NCBI RefSeq assembly: GCF_010120715.1
Contig: NZ_CP047591.1
Coordinates: 1,550,001 to 1,614,000 of the forward strand
Source: Aminipila terrae
GTDB lineage: Bacteria > Bacillota > Clostridia > Peptostreptococcales > Anaerovoracaceae
Reading direction: 5' to 3'
DNA length: 64,000 bases
Shown: positions 35,633-44,557 of the stretch, in pieces
Layout of the letters: each line of letters opens with the position of its first letter
How positions within the stretch are numbered: the stretch's first letter is position 1
Made by a program: the position numbers and the translations under genes
Notes under the pieces: generated by a model
The model's database searches: none
What the model was told of the DNA's origin: nothing
What the model saw: only the letters and a program-made list of their open reading frames with translations

Positions 35633-36360
35633 ATGAACCGTGAACAAGTAAGAAAGTTATTAGAGCAGCAGGCTGAAGAAAATTATAAAGCGTTTAATGA
35701 TAAACTTATACCAGGGGTTAAAAATGCTATCGGAGTCAGGATGGGACCATTAAAAGAACTGGCAAAGTCAATGGCAAAAGAAAATTATAATGAGTATTTT
35801 GAAGAACTTGACAGGGCTCCTTTGGATGAGATTTACTATGAAGAAGTAATGCTCCAGGGACTGACAATAGGATTTATTAAAGTGTCTGCTGAAGAAAGAT
35901 TAAAATATATAAGATTATTTGTACCAAAGGTTGACAACTGGGCAGTCTGTGATTCCTTTAGTGCTGGTTTAAAATTTACAAAAAAAGAGCCAGAGCTTCT
36001 GTGGGAATTTATTCAGTCCTATTTAACGGACTCACGGGAATTTTATATACGATTTGGGGTAGTCATGTTGATGGATTACTTTATTGATCAAGAACATATT
36101 AAAAGAGACCTTACAATATTGGAAAATATCAGTCATGAGGGGTATTATGTAAAAATGGCAGTTGCGTGGGCAATATCTGTGTGTTTCGTAAAATATCCGG
36201 ATATGACAAGAGAATTTTTGTGAAAGACCAAAACAAGCTGGATGATTTTACATATAATAAAGCTATTCAGAAAATCCGGGAATCGTACAGAGTGTCTAAA
36301 GAGGATAAGGAATTTTTAAATCAGTTAAAGAGAAAAAAACCAATTAAAATTAACATATAG
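35633..36360 (+). CDS. AlkD-like DNA alkylation repair protein (frame interrupted)
   Basis: HEAT-like helical repeat protein of the DNA alkylation repair family (AlkD). It includes YEEVMLQGLTIGFIK, VDNWAVCDSFSAGLK and FYIRFGVVMLMDYFI. The printed frame stops after REFL, and restoring one T in the run at 36215-36219 continues as FVKDQNKLDDFTYNKAIQKIRES to 36360. Restored length is 242 residues, as in the family. AlkD glycosylases remove N3/N7-alkylated purines without base flipping. It belongs with ogt in a small alkylation-repair cluster. Confidence 0.86.
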
Positions 36361-36374
36361 AGCAGAATATTTTC

Positions 36375-36425
36375 AAAGTACCTTGCAGAGTCAAATGGTT
36401 TAACTCCTGCAAGGTACTTTTTTTG
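36375..36425. terminator. Terminator between the AlkD-like gene and the SMR exporter
   Basis: AAAGTACCTTGCAG and CTGCAAGGTACTTT pair over 14 bases and are followed by T4 more. The sequence is symmetrical enough to work for both converging genes. Confidence 0.85.
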
Positions 36426-36439
36426 GCCGAAGTATTAAA

Positions 36440-36760
36440 TTAATGGGGAGATACTAGCTTTAGCCCCACAATTCCGGTGATTATAAGACCGATACAAACA
36501 AAACGGACTAAATCCACAGGTTCTTTAAAGAATAGTATGCCTAAAATGACAGTTCCAACTGTACCGATGCCAGTCCAAATAGCGTAAGCGGTACCCAATG
36601 GCAGGGTTTTTAACGCCAATGATAAAAAATAAAAACTCAATATCATTCCGATCACAGTTACAATACTTGGAAGTATCCTGGTGAAGCCCAGGGAGAACTT
36701 TAAACTTATAGCCCAGCATATTTCAAAAATTCCTGCTATACCTAAAAATAACCATTGCAT
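36440..36760 (-). CDS. gdx: SMR family guanidinium exporter (Gdx/SugE type)
   Basis: 106 residues, four transmembrane helices. The SMR active-site glutamate lies in the first helix (GIAGIFEICWAISLKFS). The Gdx-type helix 2-4 motifs include GTAYAIWTGIGTVGTVILGI, which matches SugE/Gdx rather than the EmrE drug exporters. A guanidine-I riboswitch stands directly upstream, which strongly supports guanidinium export coupled to protons. AAAGGAG precedes the ATG. Confidence 0.92.
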   Translation of the reverse strand: MQWLFLGIAGIFEICWAISLKFSLGFTRILPSIVTVIGMILSFYFLSLALKTLPLGTAYAIWTGIGTVGTVILGILFFKEPVDLVRFVCIGLIITGIVGLKLVSPH

Positions 36761-36803
36761 GTTTTTTACTCCTTTCTAAGGTTAAGTGCTCTAAATTCAC
36801 AAA

Positions 36804-36930
36804 TAAAAAAAGCCAGGGGATATAAAAAATATCTCCCAGGCTTTTATCCTTCCGTGTATACAATAAAATTGCATGTTTTATCTCGGACCAGGCTAGTTTG
36901 TGATTCAAAACTACGGAACCCTATAAAACT
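36804..36930 (-). promoter_or_regulatory. Guanidine-I riboswitch (ykkC RNA)
   Basis: On the minus strand the conserved blocks appear in order: AGGGTTCCG (36922-36914), CTGGTCCGAGA (around 36890-36880), ACACGGAAGGATAAAAGCC (36857-36839) and GGGAGA. The AAAAGCC-GGGAGA block also forms the 5' arm of a terminator (36806-36845) with a T-run. Guanidinium binding should therefore prevent termination and turn on the exporter gene downstream. This is the typical arrangement for the class. Confidence 0.93.
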
Positions 36931-37131
36931 CTTAAAATATATTCATGTTTCACCTATCAAATATATCAACAATGATGGAAATTGTCAACACATTGGATAC
37001 TTTAAAAAAGCTGTAGGCATAGTGGGAAAATATTATTAAGGTTTTAAGGAACATAATAAGCGCAAAAAACATATATTACATATAGGAGCAGTTTGCTCTC
37101 AAAAACAAGTTGATTTGTATGGAGAGAAATT

Positions 37132-38274
37132 ATGATTTATTTGGATAATGGTGCAACGTCTTTTCCCAAACCGAAAGCTATGCTGGAAAGCATGTATAAA
37201 TGCATGGCTGAATATTGTGGAAATCCCGGACGCTCAGGGCATTATATGTCCATGAAAACCGGGGAAGAAGTGTATAAGACAAGAAAAAGTGTGGCAAAAT
37301 TATTTAATATTGCCAATCCTGGAAGAATTATTTTTACCATAAATACAACAGGAGCTTTAAACCAGGGCATTCAGGGACTATTAAGGGCAGGTGACCATGT
37401 AATAACTACCTCCATGGAACATAACTCTGTTCTCAGACCTTTGAAAATGCTGGAAACAAGGGGAGTAGAGCACACTATTGTAAAATGTGACAGAACTGGT
37501 ACTTTAAATCTAAGAGATATAAAAGCAGCCATAAAAGAAAATACATGCATGATTATCTGTACCCATGCATCAAACGTTACAGGAACAATCATGCCTATAG
37601 GAGAAATTGGGGAGCTGGCACATAGAAATAATCTTTTATTCATGGTAGATGGCGCGCAGTCGGGAGGGTGTATCCCAATTAACGTGGTGGATATGAATAT
37701 TGACCTCCTGGCACTACCCGGTCATAAAGGTTTACTGGGACCAATGGGTACGGGGTTACTTTATGTGAGAGATGGAATAGAGTTGGATCCTCTTTTGCTT
37801 GGTGGCACGGGGACTTCCTCTAAAGACAGAAACCAGCCAAGAGAAATGCCGGAAGGGTATGAGTCAGGAACTGTAAATGCTCCAGGTATTGTAGGTTTAG
37901 GAACGTCTGTAGAGATTTTATTAAATATGGGGATAAATGCAATTCATGATTATGAGGAAACCCTTACACAGATGCTCGATGAAGCTCTGAGGAATATGAA
38001 AAATGTTACCGTGTATGGGGTGGAAGACTGCAAGAAAAAAGCAGGCATAGTTACTTTCAATGTAAAAGGAAAAAGTTGCGAGCAGGTAGCAGATGAGCTT
38101 AGTGAAATGTATGGAATAGCAGGAAGAGCCGGTTTTCACTGTGCAGGGCTTGCCCATAAAACTATAGGAACCTGGGAGACTGGGGCGCTTAGGCTGAGTG
38201 TGGGTCCGTTTAACACAAAACCGCAAATAAAAACTGCCATTGAGGCAGTTAATAAAATCACAAGGCATCTCTAA
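37132..38274 (+). CDS. Cysteine desulfurase-like class V aminotransferase
   Basis: 380 residues. This fold-type I PLP enzyme has MIYLDNGATSFPKPKAMLESM at the start, VDGAQSGGCIPI (aspartate over the cofactor) and the PLP-lysine in LLALPGHKGLLGPMGTG. The C-terminal cysteine loop is GRAGFHCAGLAHKTIG. It matches the group of cysteine desulfurase family proteins that are not part of an isc or suf operon. The sulfur acceptor is unknown. Its 3' end overlaps the converging RNase HI gene by 17 bases. Confidence 0.9.
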   Translation: MIYLDNGATSFPKPKAMLESMYKCMAEYCGNPGRSGHYMSMKTGEEVYKTRKSVAKLFNIANPGRIIFTINTTGALNQGIQGLLRAGDHVITTSMEHNSVLRPLKMLETRGVEHTIVKCDRTGTLNLRDIKAAIKENTCMIICTHASNVTGTIMPIGEIGELAHRNNLLFMVDGAQSGGCIPINVVDMNIDLLALPGHKGLLGPMGTGLLYVRDGIELDPLLLGGTGTSSKDRNQPREMPEGYESGTVNAPGIVGLGTSVEILLNMGINAIHDYEETLTQMLDEALRNMKNVTVYGVEDCKKKAGIVTFNVKGKSCEQVADELSEMYGIAGRAGFHCAGLAHKTIGTWETGALRLSVGPFNTKPQIKTAIEAVNKITRHL

Positions 38275-38809
38275 TCATGTTAATTCCTTTGTTTGCAAGA
38301 GCATCGGCTTTGTTGTTCATCTGTGTAATGTATTTAAAATCTTCAAAAGAGAACTGATTACCGTTCATCTGAATAAATTTTTCGTAAAGGGCATCAAAAT
38401 TTGTAGTTTTACTATTCAAATTGACATGCCCCTTTACTCTGTAGAATGAAATGTTATGCCCATCTACAAGAGCAAGGAGATTTTCCCATAAATCGCGGTT
38501 TTCAACAGGTTTTTTACCTGAAGTAATCCAATTGTTTTTTAGCCAGCCTTCATACCATTTTTCTCTGAAGCAATTCATTAAATAAGAGCTGTCAGAAAAT
38601 ACTTCAATGGTTTGATTCTGCTTTTTTACAGCTGAAAGAGCTTCAATAAGAGCTGTCATTTCCATGCGGTTATTGGTGGTATCTGCCTGTCCCCCGAAAA
38701 GTTCCTTCTGATGTTCCCCATATTCTAAAACACAACCCCATCCTCCGATGTTATTATCATTCTGGTTCCCAGAACAGGCTCCATCCGTATAAATCTTTAA
38801 AATCATCAT
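38258..38809 (-). CDS. rnhA: Ribonuclease HI
   Basis: 183 residues. The catalytic DEDD residues are visible: YTDGACSGN, NNRMEMTALIEAL, FSDSSYLMN and NKADALANKG. It is longer than the usual 150-160 residues because of an insertion (KTTNFDALYEKFIQMNGNQFSFEDFKYI) before the last aspartate. It removes RNA from RNA-DNA hybrids. AAGAGGAG lies upstream; the second ATG (38806) is also possible. Confidence 0.93.
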   Translation of the reverse strand: MMILKIYTDGACSGNQNDNNIGGWGCVLEYGEHQKELFGGQADTTNNRMEMTALIEALSAVKKQNQTIEVFSDSSYLMNCFREKWYEGWLKNNWITSGKKPVENRDLWENLLALVDGHNISFYRVKGHVNLNSKTTNFDALYEKFIQMNGNQFSFEDFKYITQMNNKADALANKGINMIRDAL

Positions 38810-39030
38810 TTTTATAATAATACTCCTCTTGAGATTTGAATAATATTATTATGCTACAAAAACCGTAGATTTGCAAATGTAAAAGCATTTTAAAACGGCT
38901 GTAACACGGTTGTAATAATAATAATGTATACTATTTAAAGTAAATTGGTGAATTTTATGCTGTATGCCAGTTTGTGGCACAGTTAATATAAGAGCAAAGC
39001 ATTGCAATAAGAGGAAAGGAGGAGAAAATT

Positions 39031-39570
39031 TTGAAGAAGTGCATACTGACGTTTATTTTAATACTAACCTTAGTTTTTGGCAGCGTGAGCATGTCATTTT
39101 CAGCAGTTGATCAAGATGTTACCATCGTAAATCCAGTAAATTGCAGTTCTGTTACATCAAGTAATCTCCTCGTCTCCATTAAAATAACGCAACCCAAAAC
39201 CATAAAAGTCTATGTTTATGAAGTAAGAAAATCTACAGGAGAAACCACATCAGTAGCCTTGGGGGAAAGCGATATGAAAGCCATCGTTCAGGGAACTTAC
39301 GGGGATAGTGGTGCTCTGACCTATACCCCTTGGGTTGCAGGGGAGAGTTTTACCTCTGTTAATAAGCTGAGTTTTTATACGAAGAATTTGGAAAACAGGA
39401 GCCCTGGGGTTTATATGATCCGGGTAGACACTATGTATCAGAACAGGGCAGTATATTCTAGAAGATGTTATGTTACTATTAAGAGTAAAGATGAAAGTAA
39501 GCTATTTGATTCTTCTCAGTCGGGAACTGCAGCATTTCTGCAAAATCTAATCAAATCTATATTTAATTAG
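39031..39570 (+). CDS. Secreted protein of unknown function
   Basis: 179 residues with a TTG start just after AGGAGG. A signal peptide (KKCILTFILILTLVFGSVSMSFSA) is cleaved near residue 26. The mature part is beta-rich with no cysteine pattern (VTIVNPVNCSSVTSSNLLVSIKI...GVYMIRVDTMYQNRAVYSRRCYVTI), suggesting an Ig-like fold. No family is recognised. It precedes yycH by 38 bases and may be part of the same envelope-control operon. Confidence 0.75.
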   Translation: MKKCILTFILILTLVFGSVSMSFSAVDQDVTIVNPVNCSSVTSSNLLVSIKITQPKTIKVYVYEVRKSTGETTSVALGESDMKAIVQGTYGDSGALTYTPWVAGESFTSVNKLSFYTKNLENRSPGVYMIRVDTMYQNRAVYSRRCYVTIKSKDESKLFDSSQSGTAAFLQNLIKSIFN

Positions 39571-39608
39571 TAATCAGTTAATAAAAAGTTGTGGGAATGA
39601 GATAAAAT

Positions 39609-41087
39609 ATGGAAAAGACACAGATAAATATAATTGAAAAATTTAAAAATATATTGCTAGTAGTATTGGTTTTTACAACGATACTACTATTATATTTTTT
39701 ATGGGGAAGTAAAAGCCTGGAGGCGTTTATATTTAGTGACGATAGTGAGTCATACGAGGTATTAACCAGTGAAAAAGTTCTTACGCCGGATGAAGTGATT
39801 CTGGGGAGAGGAAATGAAGATTATATAGTAGCGACAAGTAAAAAGGAAGAGCTCTGGAATAATGAGATATTGGGTACCTTTAGAAACTTTTCACAGGAGA
39901 CAAATATTCTGGTAGAAGAGATAACAAAAGAAAAGTATAAGGCCGCCATGAAGTATCCATCCATTATTGCAAGATTTCAATATGATATGCCTTTTAGCGA
40001 GTTTTGTGATAGATTTAATATAAATCAGCAGCAGGGATATGATAATATAAGTAATCTTACAGAAATAGGGTTTTCTAAAGGAAGTAAGGAAAGTGCCTTT
40101 ATTTATGATGGGAGCAAGAAAAAGTATTATTGGTTACTAGGAAATAAAGATTTACAGATTTTTAAGAAAGTTGATGACATATCTGCCCAACAGGCTGCTA
40201 CATATTTTCCTTTAAAAACGTATTTAGGTACAGAAAGTACCAATCAGACCCTTATTCCAGTTGAAAGTCCAGAAGCAATAGTTCCTATTGACTATAAAAG
40301 GGATTCAGAAACCGGTGAAAAAGAGGCAGCGGAATCCATGGCTCAGTCCTATTTTGGTAAAACTCTTGATTTTACAAGAAAAATAGAGGAGTCTAACGGA
40401 AAAATCATATATATGTACGGATATGGACAGAAAGTTCTCATTATTAATCCTAAGGATGGGTCCATAGAATATAAGGAGGAAATCAAAGGAAATAATTCAG
40501 AGCAGAAATCCATGTTCGAGTCACTGGATACAGCATTGACCTTTATTAGTCACCACGGAGGGTTTAAAACGGCTGAAGGGGAAAAGATAGAACCTAATCT
40601 TGAAAGTGTATCGGCTATAGACGATAAGAAAGGCTGCTATAGGTTTATATTTGACTTTAAGATTGGAAAAAACAGGTTGTTCTATGAGGAAAACGCACCT
40701 GTCACCATTGATGTAAAGGATGGTCAGGTTTCCTATTTCAGAAGAGAATTAATAAATTTTGACGGAAATCAGATTCAAAAGAAGTCTAATCAGGAACGAA
40801 TTTCTGCCATGAATATGCTGGCAATGAATTATAACTACATATTAACCAAATCTGGTATGGAGGATAAGCAGGAACCGAAAGCTATTTCTTTTGAGGATGT
40901 TGCAAATAAAATCGAAAATCTGTATACTGGATATCTAAAGCCTGCAGTTGAACAGCAGAATGAAGGAACGGTGTATAAAGAAAAAAAATTACAGCTGGTT
41001 CCGGTATGGGTAGTAGAAGTCAACGGGGTATTTTTATACTTTGACTTATATGATGGTAAGCCTGAAGGGTATTCCAAGGCCTATTAA
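39609..41087 (+). CDS. yycH: YycH-family regulator of two-component signalling
   Basis: 492 residues. One N-terminal transmembrane helix (about 12-32, FKNILLVVLVFTTILLLYFLW) is followed by a large extracytoplasmic region. In B. subtilis YycH and YycI bind the WalK kinase in the membrane and restrain it. The order yycH-yycI-yycJ-rlmH is conserved here, but walR and walK are not in front of it, which is unusual. Confidence 0.78.
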   Translation: MEKTQINIIEKFKNILLVVLVFTTILLLYFLWGSKSLEAFIFSDDSESYEVLTSEKVLTPDEVILGRGNEDYIVATSKKEELWNNEILGTFRNFSQETNILVEEITKEKYKAAMKYPSIIARFQYDMPFSEFCDRFNINQQQGYDNISNLTEIGFSKGSKESAFIYDGSKKKYYWLLGNKDLQIFKKVDDISAQQAATYFPLKTYLGTESTNQTLIPVESPEAIVPIDYKRDSETGEKEAAESMAQSYFGKTLDFTRKIEESNGKIIYMYGYGQKVLIINPKDGSIEYKEEIKGNNSEQKSMFESLDTALTFISHHGGFKTAEGEKIEPNLESVSAIDDKKGCYRFIFDFKIGKNRLFYEENAPVTIDVKDGQVSYFRRELINFDGNQIQKKSNQERISAMNMLAMNYNYILTKSGMEDKQEPKAISFEDVANKIENLYTGYLKPAVEQQNEGTVYKEKKLQLVPVWVVEVNGVFLYFDLYDGKPEGYSKAY

Positions 41088-41104
41088 CAGAGATGGAGAA
41101 GTAA

Positions 41105-41827
41105 ATGGATTGGTCTAAAGCAAAAAATATTTTAATAGTGGCACTTATTGCTACAAATGTATTTCTCTTGTGTACATATCTTACAAAGAGCAGTATGGAT
41201 GATGAGGTAATGGATCAAGAGGTTTTATTTACTGTTCTTAAAGGAAAGAATATTTATGTGGATACTAAGATTCCCAGTAAATATGAGAATATGCCAGCTC
41301 TTACTATTGAGTATAATAATGATAAACAGGCAGTGATAGAGAAGGCTCTGAAGCAGGGAATCTATAATATACCGGTGAACTCTGGCAAGAGGGATTACCA
41401 CGACATGGCAGATAAATTTTTAAATGACTGCCAGTTAAACAATGAAAACCTTATCTTTGATAAAGTAGTGACAAAGGAAAAATCTACTGTAGTAAGATAT
41501 AAAAACTGCTATAAAAATATTGCCATTGGAGACAGTTTTCTTGAAGTATCCTTTCTTGACGGAAAAATAAACGATGTAACCAGACAGCGTTTAACTCTTG
41601 AGCCTAAGAAAAAGTTGAAAGTTACCTCTCCAGAAGAAGCTCTGCTAATGTTTATGAGTGAAAAAGATCCTAATGAAGTAATCCATGTGGAAAAAATGCA
41701 ATTGGTATTTTGGGTAAACAGTTCAGAATTTAACGGAGAGTCTCTTATATCAGATACAGCCTTCCCAGCGTGGGAAATTACCTACAATGGGGGTAAGACG
41801 AAATATATCGATGCTTATAAAGCATGA
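41105..41827 (+). CDS. yycI: YycI-family regulator
   Basis: 240 residues. The start MDWSKAKNILIVALIATNVFLLCTY is the family signature: a single transmembrane helix after a short cytoplasmic WSKAK. The extracytoplasmic part is predicted to fold like YycH. It follows yycH by 17 bases. The kinase it would modulate is not encoded nearby. Confidence 0.85.
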   Translation: MDWSKAKNILIVALIATNVFLLCTYLTKSSMDDEVMDQEVLFTVLKGKNIYVDTKIPSKYENMPALTIEYNNDKQAVIEKALKQGIYNIPVNSGKRDYHDMADKFLNDCQLNNENLIFDKVVTKEKSTVVRYKNCYKNIAIGDSFLEVSFLDGKINDVTRQRLTLEPKKKLKVTSPEEALLMFMSEKDPNEVIHVEKMQLVFWVNSSEFNGESLISDTAFPAWEITYNGGKTKYIDAYKA

Positions 41828-41842
41828 AAGGAAATGGATTAA

Positions 41843-42640
41843 ATGTCATTAAGTTTTTGTTCGTTTTCCAGCGGCAGCAGCGGAAACTGTTACTTAGTGA
41901 GAAGTAACGATACAGCATTATTAATAGATGTGGGAATAAGCGGCAAGAAGATTCTTGAGGGACTTAGTGCTACTGAGACACCACAGGAACAGGTTAAAGG
42001 GGTACTTGTAACCCATGAGCATATTGACCATGTTAAAAGTCTCCGGATAATATCTAAAAAACTGCCAGAGGTTGAAACCTATGCAAATGCAGGAACCTGG
42101 TCGCAAATTGAAGAAAATGTTCCTGAAGAGCGGCGAAAAGTTTTTATTACAGGAGAAACCTTTGCTATAGGAGATATAGAGGTAAAACCCTTCCATATTT
42201 CCCATGATGCGGCGGAGCCAGTAGGTTTTTCATTTTTTTCAGAAGGAAAACAAATAAGTATTGTTACAGATACTGGATACATAACAGATGAAATATTTGA
42301 TGAAATGAAGCAGGCAGATCTTTTGGCATTAGAGGCAAACCACGATGAAAATATGCTGAAGGTTGGAAGATACCCATGGAATGTTAAGCAGAGAATTCTG
42401 GGAAATAAGGGCCATTTATCCAATGTCGCAGCAGGTAATTGTCTATGCAGACTGCTGGATGAATGTTGCAGTAAGCCAAGAAATATATTACTTGCACATT
42501 TGAGCAGGGAGAATAACTTTCCAGAGATGGCATACCAGACTATAAAAAACGTTCTGGAAGAGTCTGAACACTATCTGGGCAAGCAGTTGCAATTAAATAC
42601 AATGATGAAAGACGAAATCAGTATGATTTACACGGTATAA
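41843..42640 (+). CDS. yycJ: YycJ/WalJ-type metallo-beta-lactamase fold hydrolase
   Basis: 265 residues. It starts SLSFCSFSSGSSGNCYLVRS, and the metal-binding HxHxDH motif is THEHIDHVKS, followed by FHISHDA, VTDTGY and LLAHLSREN. In the family it is a 5'-to-3' single-stranded exonuclease implicated in mismatch repair and cell division timing. It is part of the yycHIJ-rlmH operon. Confidence 0.93.
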   Translation: MSLSFCSFSSGSSGNCYLVRSNDTALLIDVGISGKKILEGLSATETPQEQVKGVLVTHEHIDHVKSLRIISKKLPEVETYANAGTWSQIEENVPEERRKVFITGETFAIGDIEVKPFHISHDAAEPVGFSFFSEGKQISIVTDTGYITDEIFDEMKQADLLALEANHDENMLKVGRYPWNVKQRILGNKGHLSNVAAGNCLCRLLDECCSKPRNILLAHLSRENNFPEMAYQTIKNVLEESEHYLGKQLQLNTMMKDEISMIYTV

Positions 42641-42643
42641 AAA

Positions 42644-43123
42644 ATGAACATTACGGTTGTTTGTATAGGCAAATTAAAAGAAAAATACTGGGTTAATGCC
42701 ATAGAAGAATACAGCAAAAGGCTGTCGAAGTATTGTACATTGGTAATAGACGAACTGAAAGAGGAGAGACTGCCTGACAACGCTTCTTCAGCGGAAGAAG
42801 AAGCAGTTAAAATCGCTGAAGGCAGAAGTATATTAAAAAGGATTAAAAAAGAGTCCTACGTTATAACCTTAGAGATTAAAGGAAATCAGTTAAGTTCCGA
42901 AAAGCTGGCAGATCGGATTAATCAACTGGGGTTGGAGGGAAAAAGTGATCTGGTATTTGTCATAGGTGGTTCTTTAGGATTGTCAGATGAAGTCAGTCAG
43001 CGGGCAGATTATAAGCTGTCTTTTTCAGCCATGACTTTTCCCCATCAGATGATGAGGGTGATTTTACTTGAACAGATATATCGTTCATTTAAAATTAATA
43101 AAAATGAACAATATCATAAATAG
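42644..43123 (+). CDS. rlmH: 23S rRNA (pseudouridine-1915-N3)-methyltransferase
   Basis: 159 residues, the standard SPOUT methyltransferase RlmH. The motifs NITVVCIGKLKEKYW, VFVIGGSLGLSDEV and the C-terminal MTFPHQMMRVILLEQIYRSFKI are present. It starts three bases after the yycJ stop. A palindrome with a T-run follows directly. Confidence 0.97.
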   Translation: MNITVVCIGKLKEKYWVNAIEEYSKRLSKYCTLVIDELKEERLPDNASSAEEEAVKIAEGRSILKRIKKESYVITLEIKGNQLSSEKLADRINQLGLEGKSDLVFVIGGSLGLSDEVSQRADYKLSFSAMTFPHQMMRVILLEQIYRSFKINKNEQYHK

Positions 43124-43132
43124 AATTGTATT

Positions 43133-43156
43133 ACTGTATTATATTAATAATACAGT
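43133..43156. repeat. Eighth copy of the GntR-type palindrome
   Basis: ACTGTATTA-TATTAA-TAATACAGT has the same 9-6-9 layout as the array at 31492-32537. An extra direct half-site ATTGTATTA sits eight bases before it (43125-43133), as at the promoter copy near 32506. Six T follow, so it could also end the rlmH transcript. It lies 24 bases before the HD-domain gene, so that gene may be under the same regulator. Confidence 0.6.
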
Positions 43157-43179
43157 TTTTTAAAAGGGAGGTAAAAATC

Positions 43180-43647
43180 ATGCATAAACTTTTACAGTTA
43201 CAAAGTGCACTATTAAAAGAAATTGACAAATATGAGAAACTTGTTTCAGAAAGGGATCAGCCTATAGACTGGGAGCGTGTACATATTTCAAGTTGTGCTA
43301 AGCTTGGGTATCTGATGGCAGAAGAGCGGGGCGTAGATCCTGTTCTTGCAGCCTCTGCATGTGCAATTCACGATTATGGAAGAATCATCACGGGTAAACA
43401 GGAAAACCATGCAGAAGCCGGATACTTACCCGTTCAGGATTTTCTGAAAAAAACAGGGCTGTTTACAGAGGAAGAAATGAAGACTTTATCCATAGCAGTA
43501 AAAAATCACAGTAAAAAAAGTGAAGTGGGCGGGCCTATAGAAGAGATTGTAAAAGATGCAGATGTCTTAGATTTTTATCAGTATGGGTATATAATGCCAA
43601 GACAGGAGCAGCAAGCACGATTGGAAAAGCTGTTAAAGAAAAAATAA
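43180..43647 (+). CDS. HD-domain phosphohydrolase-like protein
   Basis: 155 residues from the ATG at 43180, which has AAGGGAGG seven bases upstream; the earlier in-frame ATG at 43126 has no site. HD-domain residues are present: the first His in VHISSCAKLGYLM, HDYGRI, ENHAEAG, KNHSKK and DADVLDF. Substrate is unknown; relatives hydrolyse nucleotides. The palindrome upstream suggests control by the GntR pair. Confidence 0.82.
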   Translation: MHKLLQLQSALLKEIDKYEKLVSERDQPIDWERVHISSCAKLGYLMAEERGVDPVLAASACAIHDYGRIITGKQENHAEAGYLPVQDFLKKTGLFTEEEMKTLSIAVKNHSKKSEVGGPIEEIVKDADVLDFYQYGYIMPRQEQQARLEKLLKKK

Positions 43648-43668
43648 AATAAGTGCTTAGAAAAAATA

Positions 43669-43708
43669 AAAGGTGTTGTCCTAAAATGGGCGACACCTTT
43701 ATTTTTAT
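43669..43708. terminator. Terminator between converging genes
   Basis: AAAGGTGTTGTC and GGGCGACACCTTT pair over about 11 positions, with G-U, and are followed by ATTTTTATT. The sequence works for the HD-domain gene, and in reverse for the stalk-domain gene. Confidence 0.75.
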
Positions 43709-43717
43709 TAAATTTGT

Positions 43718-44557
43718 TTATTTCTGAATTGCACTAGTTGTAGTCTTAACTGCAGCGGAAGTTGTTTCAACTGCGCTAGTTGTAGTTTTAACTGCTGCTG
43801 AAGTAGTCTGAACTGCACTAGTTGTAGTCTGAATAGCGCTTGATGTTGCAGCTGGAGCTGTAGTAGTTGGAGCTGTTGCAGATTCATCTACTAAAATAGT
43901 TCCATCTTTTTCATAAGATACTTTCAGATTAAATGTTTCAAGAATAAATCTCATTGGTACATAAGTTCTGTCGTTCATTGTATTAGCACTTGTATCAAGA
44001 GTAACCTGCTTACCGTTTACAAGAGCAACATTGCTTCCAAGAGTTAATTCAATTGTAGTTCCATCTTTTGCAATGGTAACCTTCTTTGTAGCCTGATCAT
44101 AAGAAACTTTTGCACCTAAGCCTTCTGTAATTGCTCTTACAGGAATTAAAGTTCTGCTTCCTTTAATAACAGGAGGTGTATCAAATTTAAATTCCTTTGT
44201 GTCAGAAACAATGCTGTTAACATCAAGAACTTTTACTGTGGAATCAGCTTTTTTAATAGCTTCACCAGCTTTATTTACTGCTGATAATTCATCTGAAGTG
44301 TATTTCTTCAGAATCAGTTCTTTTTTCTCTGCAACAGTAAGCTTTGCTTTGTCTTTTGCCTGATCCTTTGTGTCTACAGCACTTGGTGTAGTTTTTACAG
44401 CTGCTGAAGTTGTCTGGATTGCAGATGCAGTTGTCTGAGTTGATTGCTTTTGAACCTGAGTCTTTGCCTCATTGTCAGTTTTTGCTGAAGTTGCAAATGC
44501 GAAAGCAGTTGATGAAAGCACTAGAGCAAAAATCATAACAAAACATAATTTTTTCAT
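43718..44557 (-). CDS. Secreted copper amine oxidase N-terminal (stalk) domain protein with Thr/Ser/Ala repeat tails
   Basis: 279 residues from the ATG at 44557 (AGAAGGAG upstream). A signal peptide (KKLCFVMIFALVLSSTAFAFA) is followed by a Thr/Ala/Gln-rich linker. A two-repeat stalk domain comes next: RTLIPVRAITEGLGAKVSYDQATKKVTI and RTYVPMRFILETFNLKVSYEKD. The last 45 residues repeat a TTSA-x-(Q/V)TT pattern (TSAVQTTSAAVKTTTSAVET). A matching repeat also lies before the domain (about 40-65). Such tails are usual sites of wall association or glycosylation in Bacillota. The internal repeat could change copy number easily. Confidence 0.85.
   Translation of the reverse strand: MKKLCFVMIFALVLSSTAFAFATSAKTDNEAKTQVQKQSTQTTASAIQTTSAAVKTTPSAVDTKDQAKDKAKLTVAEKKELILKKYTSDELSAVNKAGEAIKKADSTVKVLDVNSIVSDTKEFKFDTPPVIKGSRTLIPVRAITEGLGAKVSYDQATKKVTIAKDGTTIELTLGSNVALVNGKQVTLDTSANTMNDRTYVPMRFILETFNLKVSYEKDGTILVDESATAPTTTAPAATSSAIQTTTSAVQTTSAAVKTTTSAVETTSAAVKTTTSAIQK

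Noticed and set aside
36166..36360. Separate 64-residue gene
   Set aside because: It is the out-of-frame tail of the AlkD-like gene; one restored T joins them in frame.
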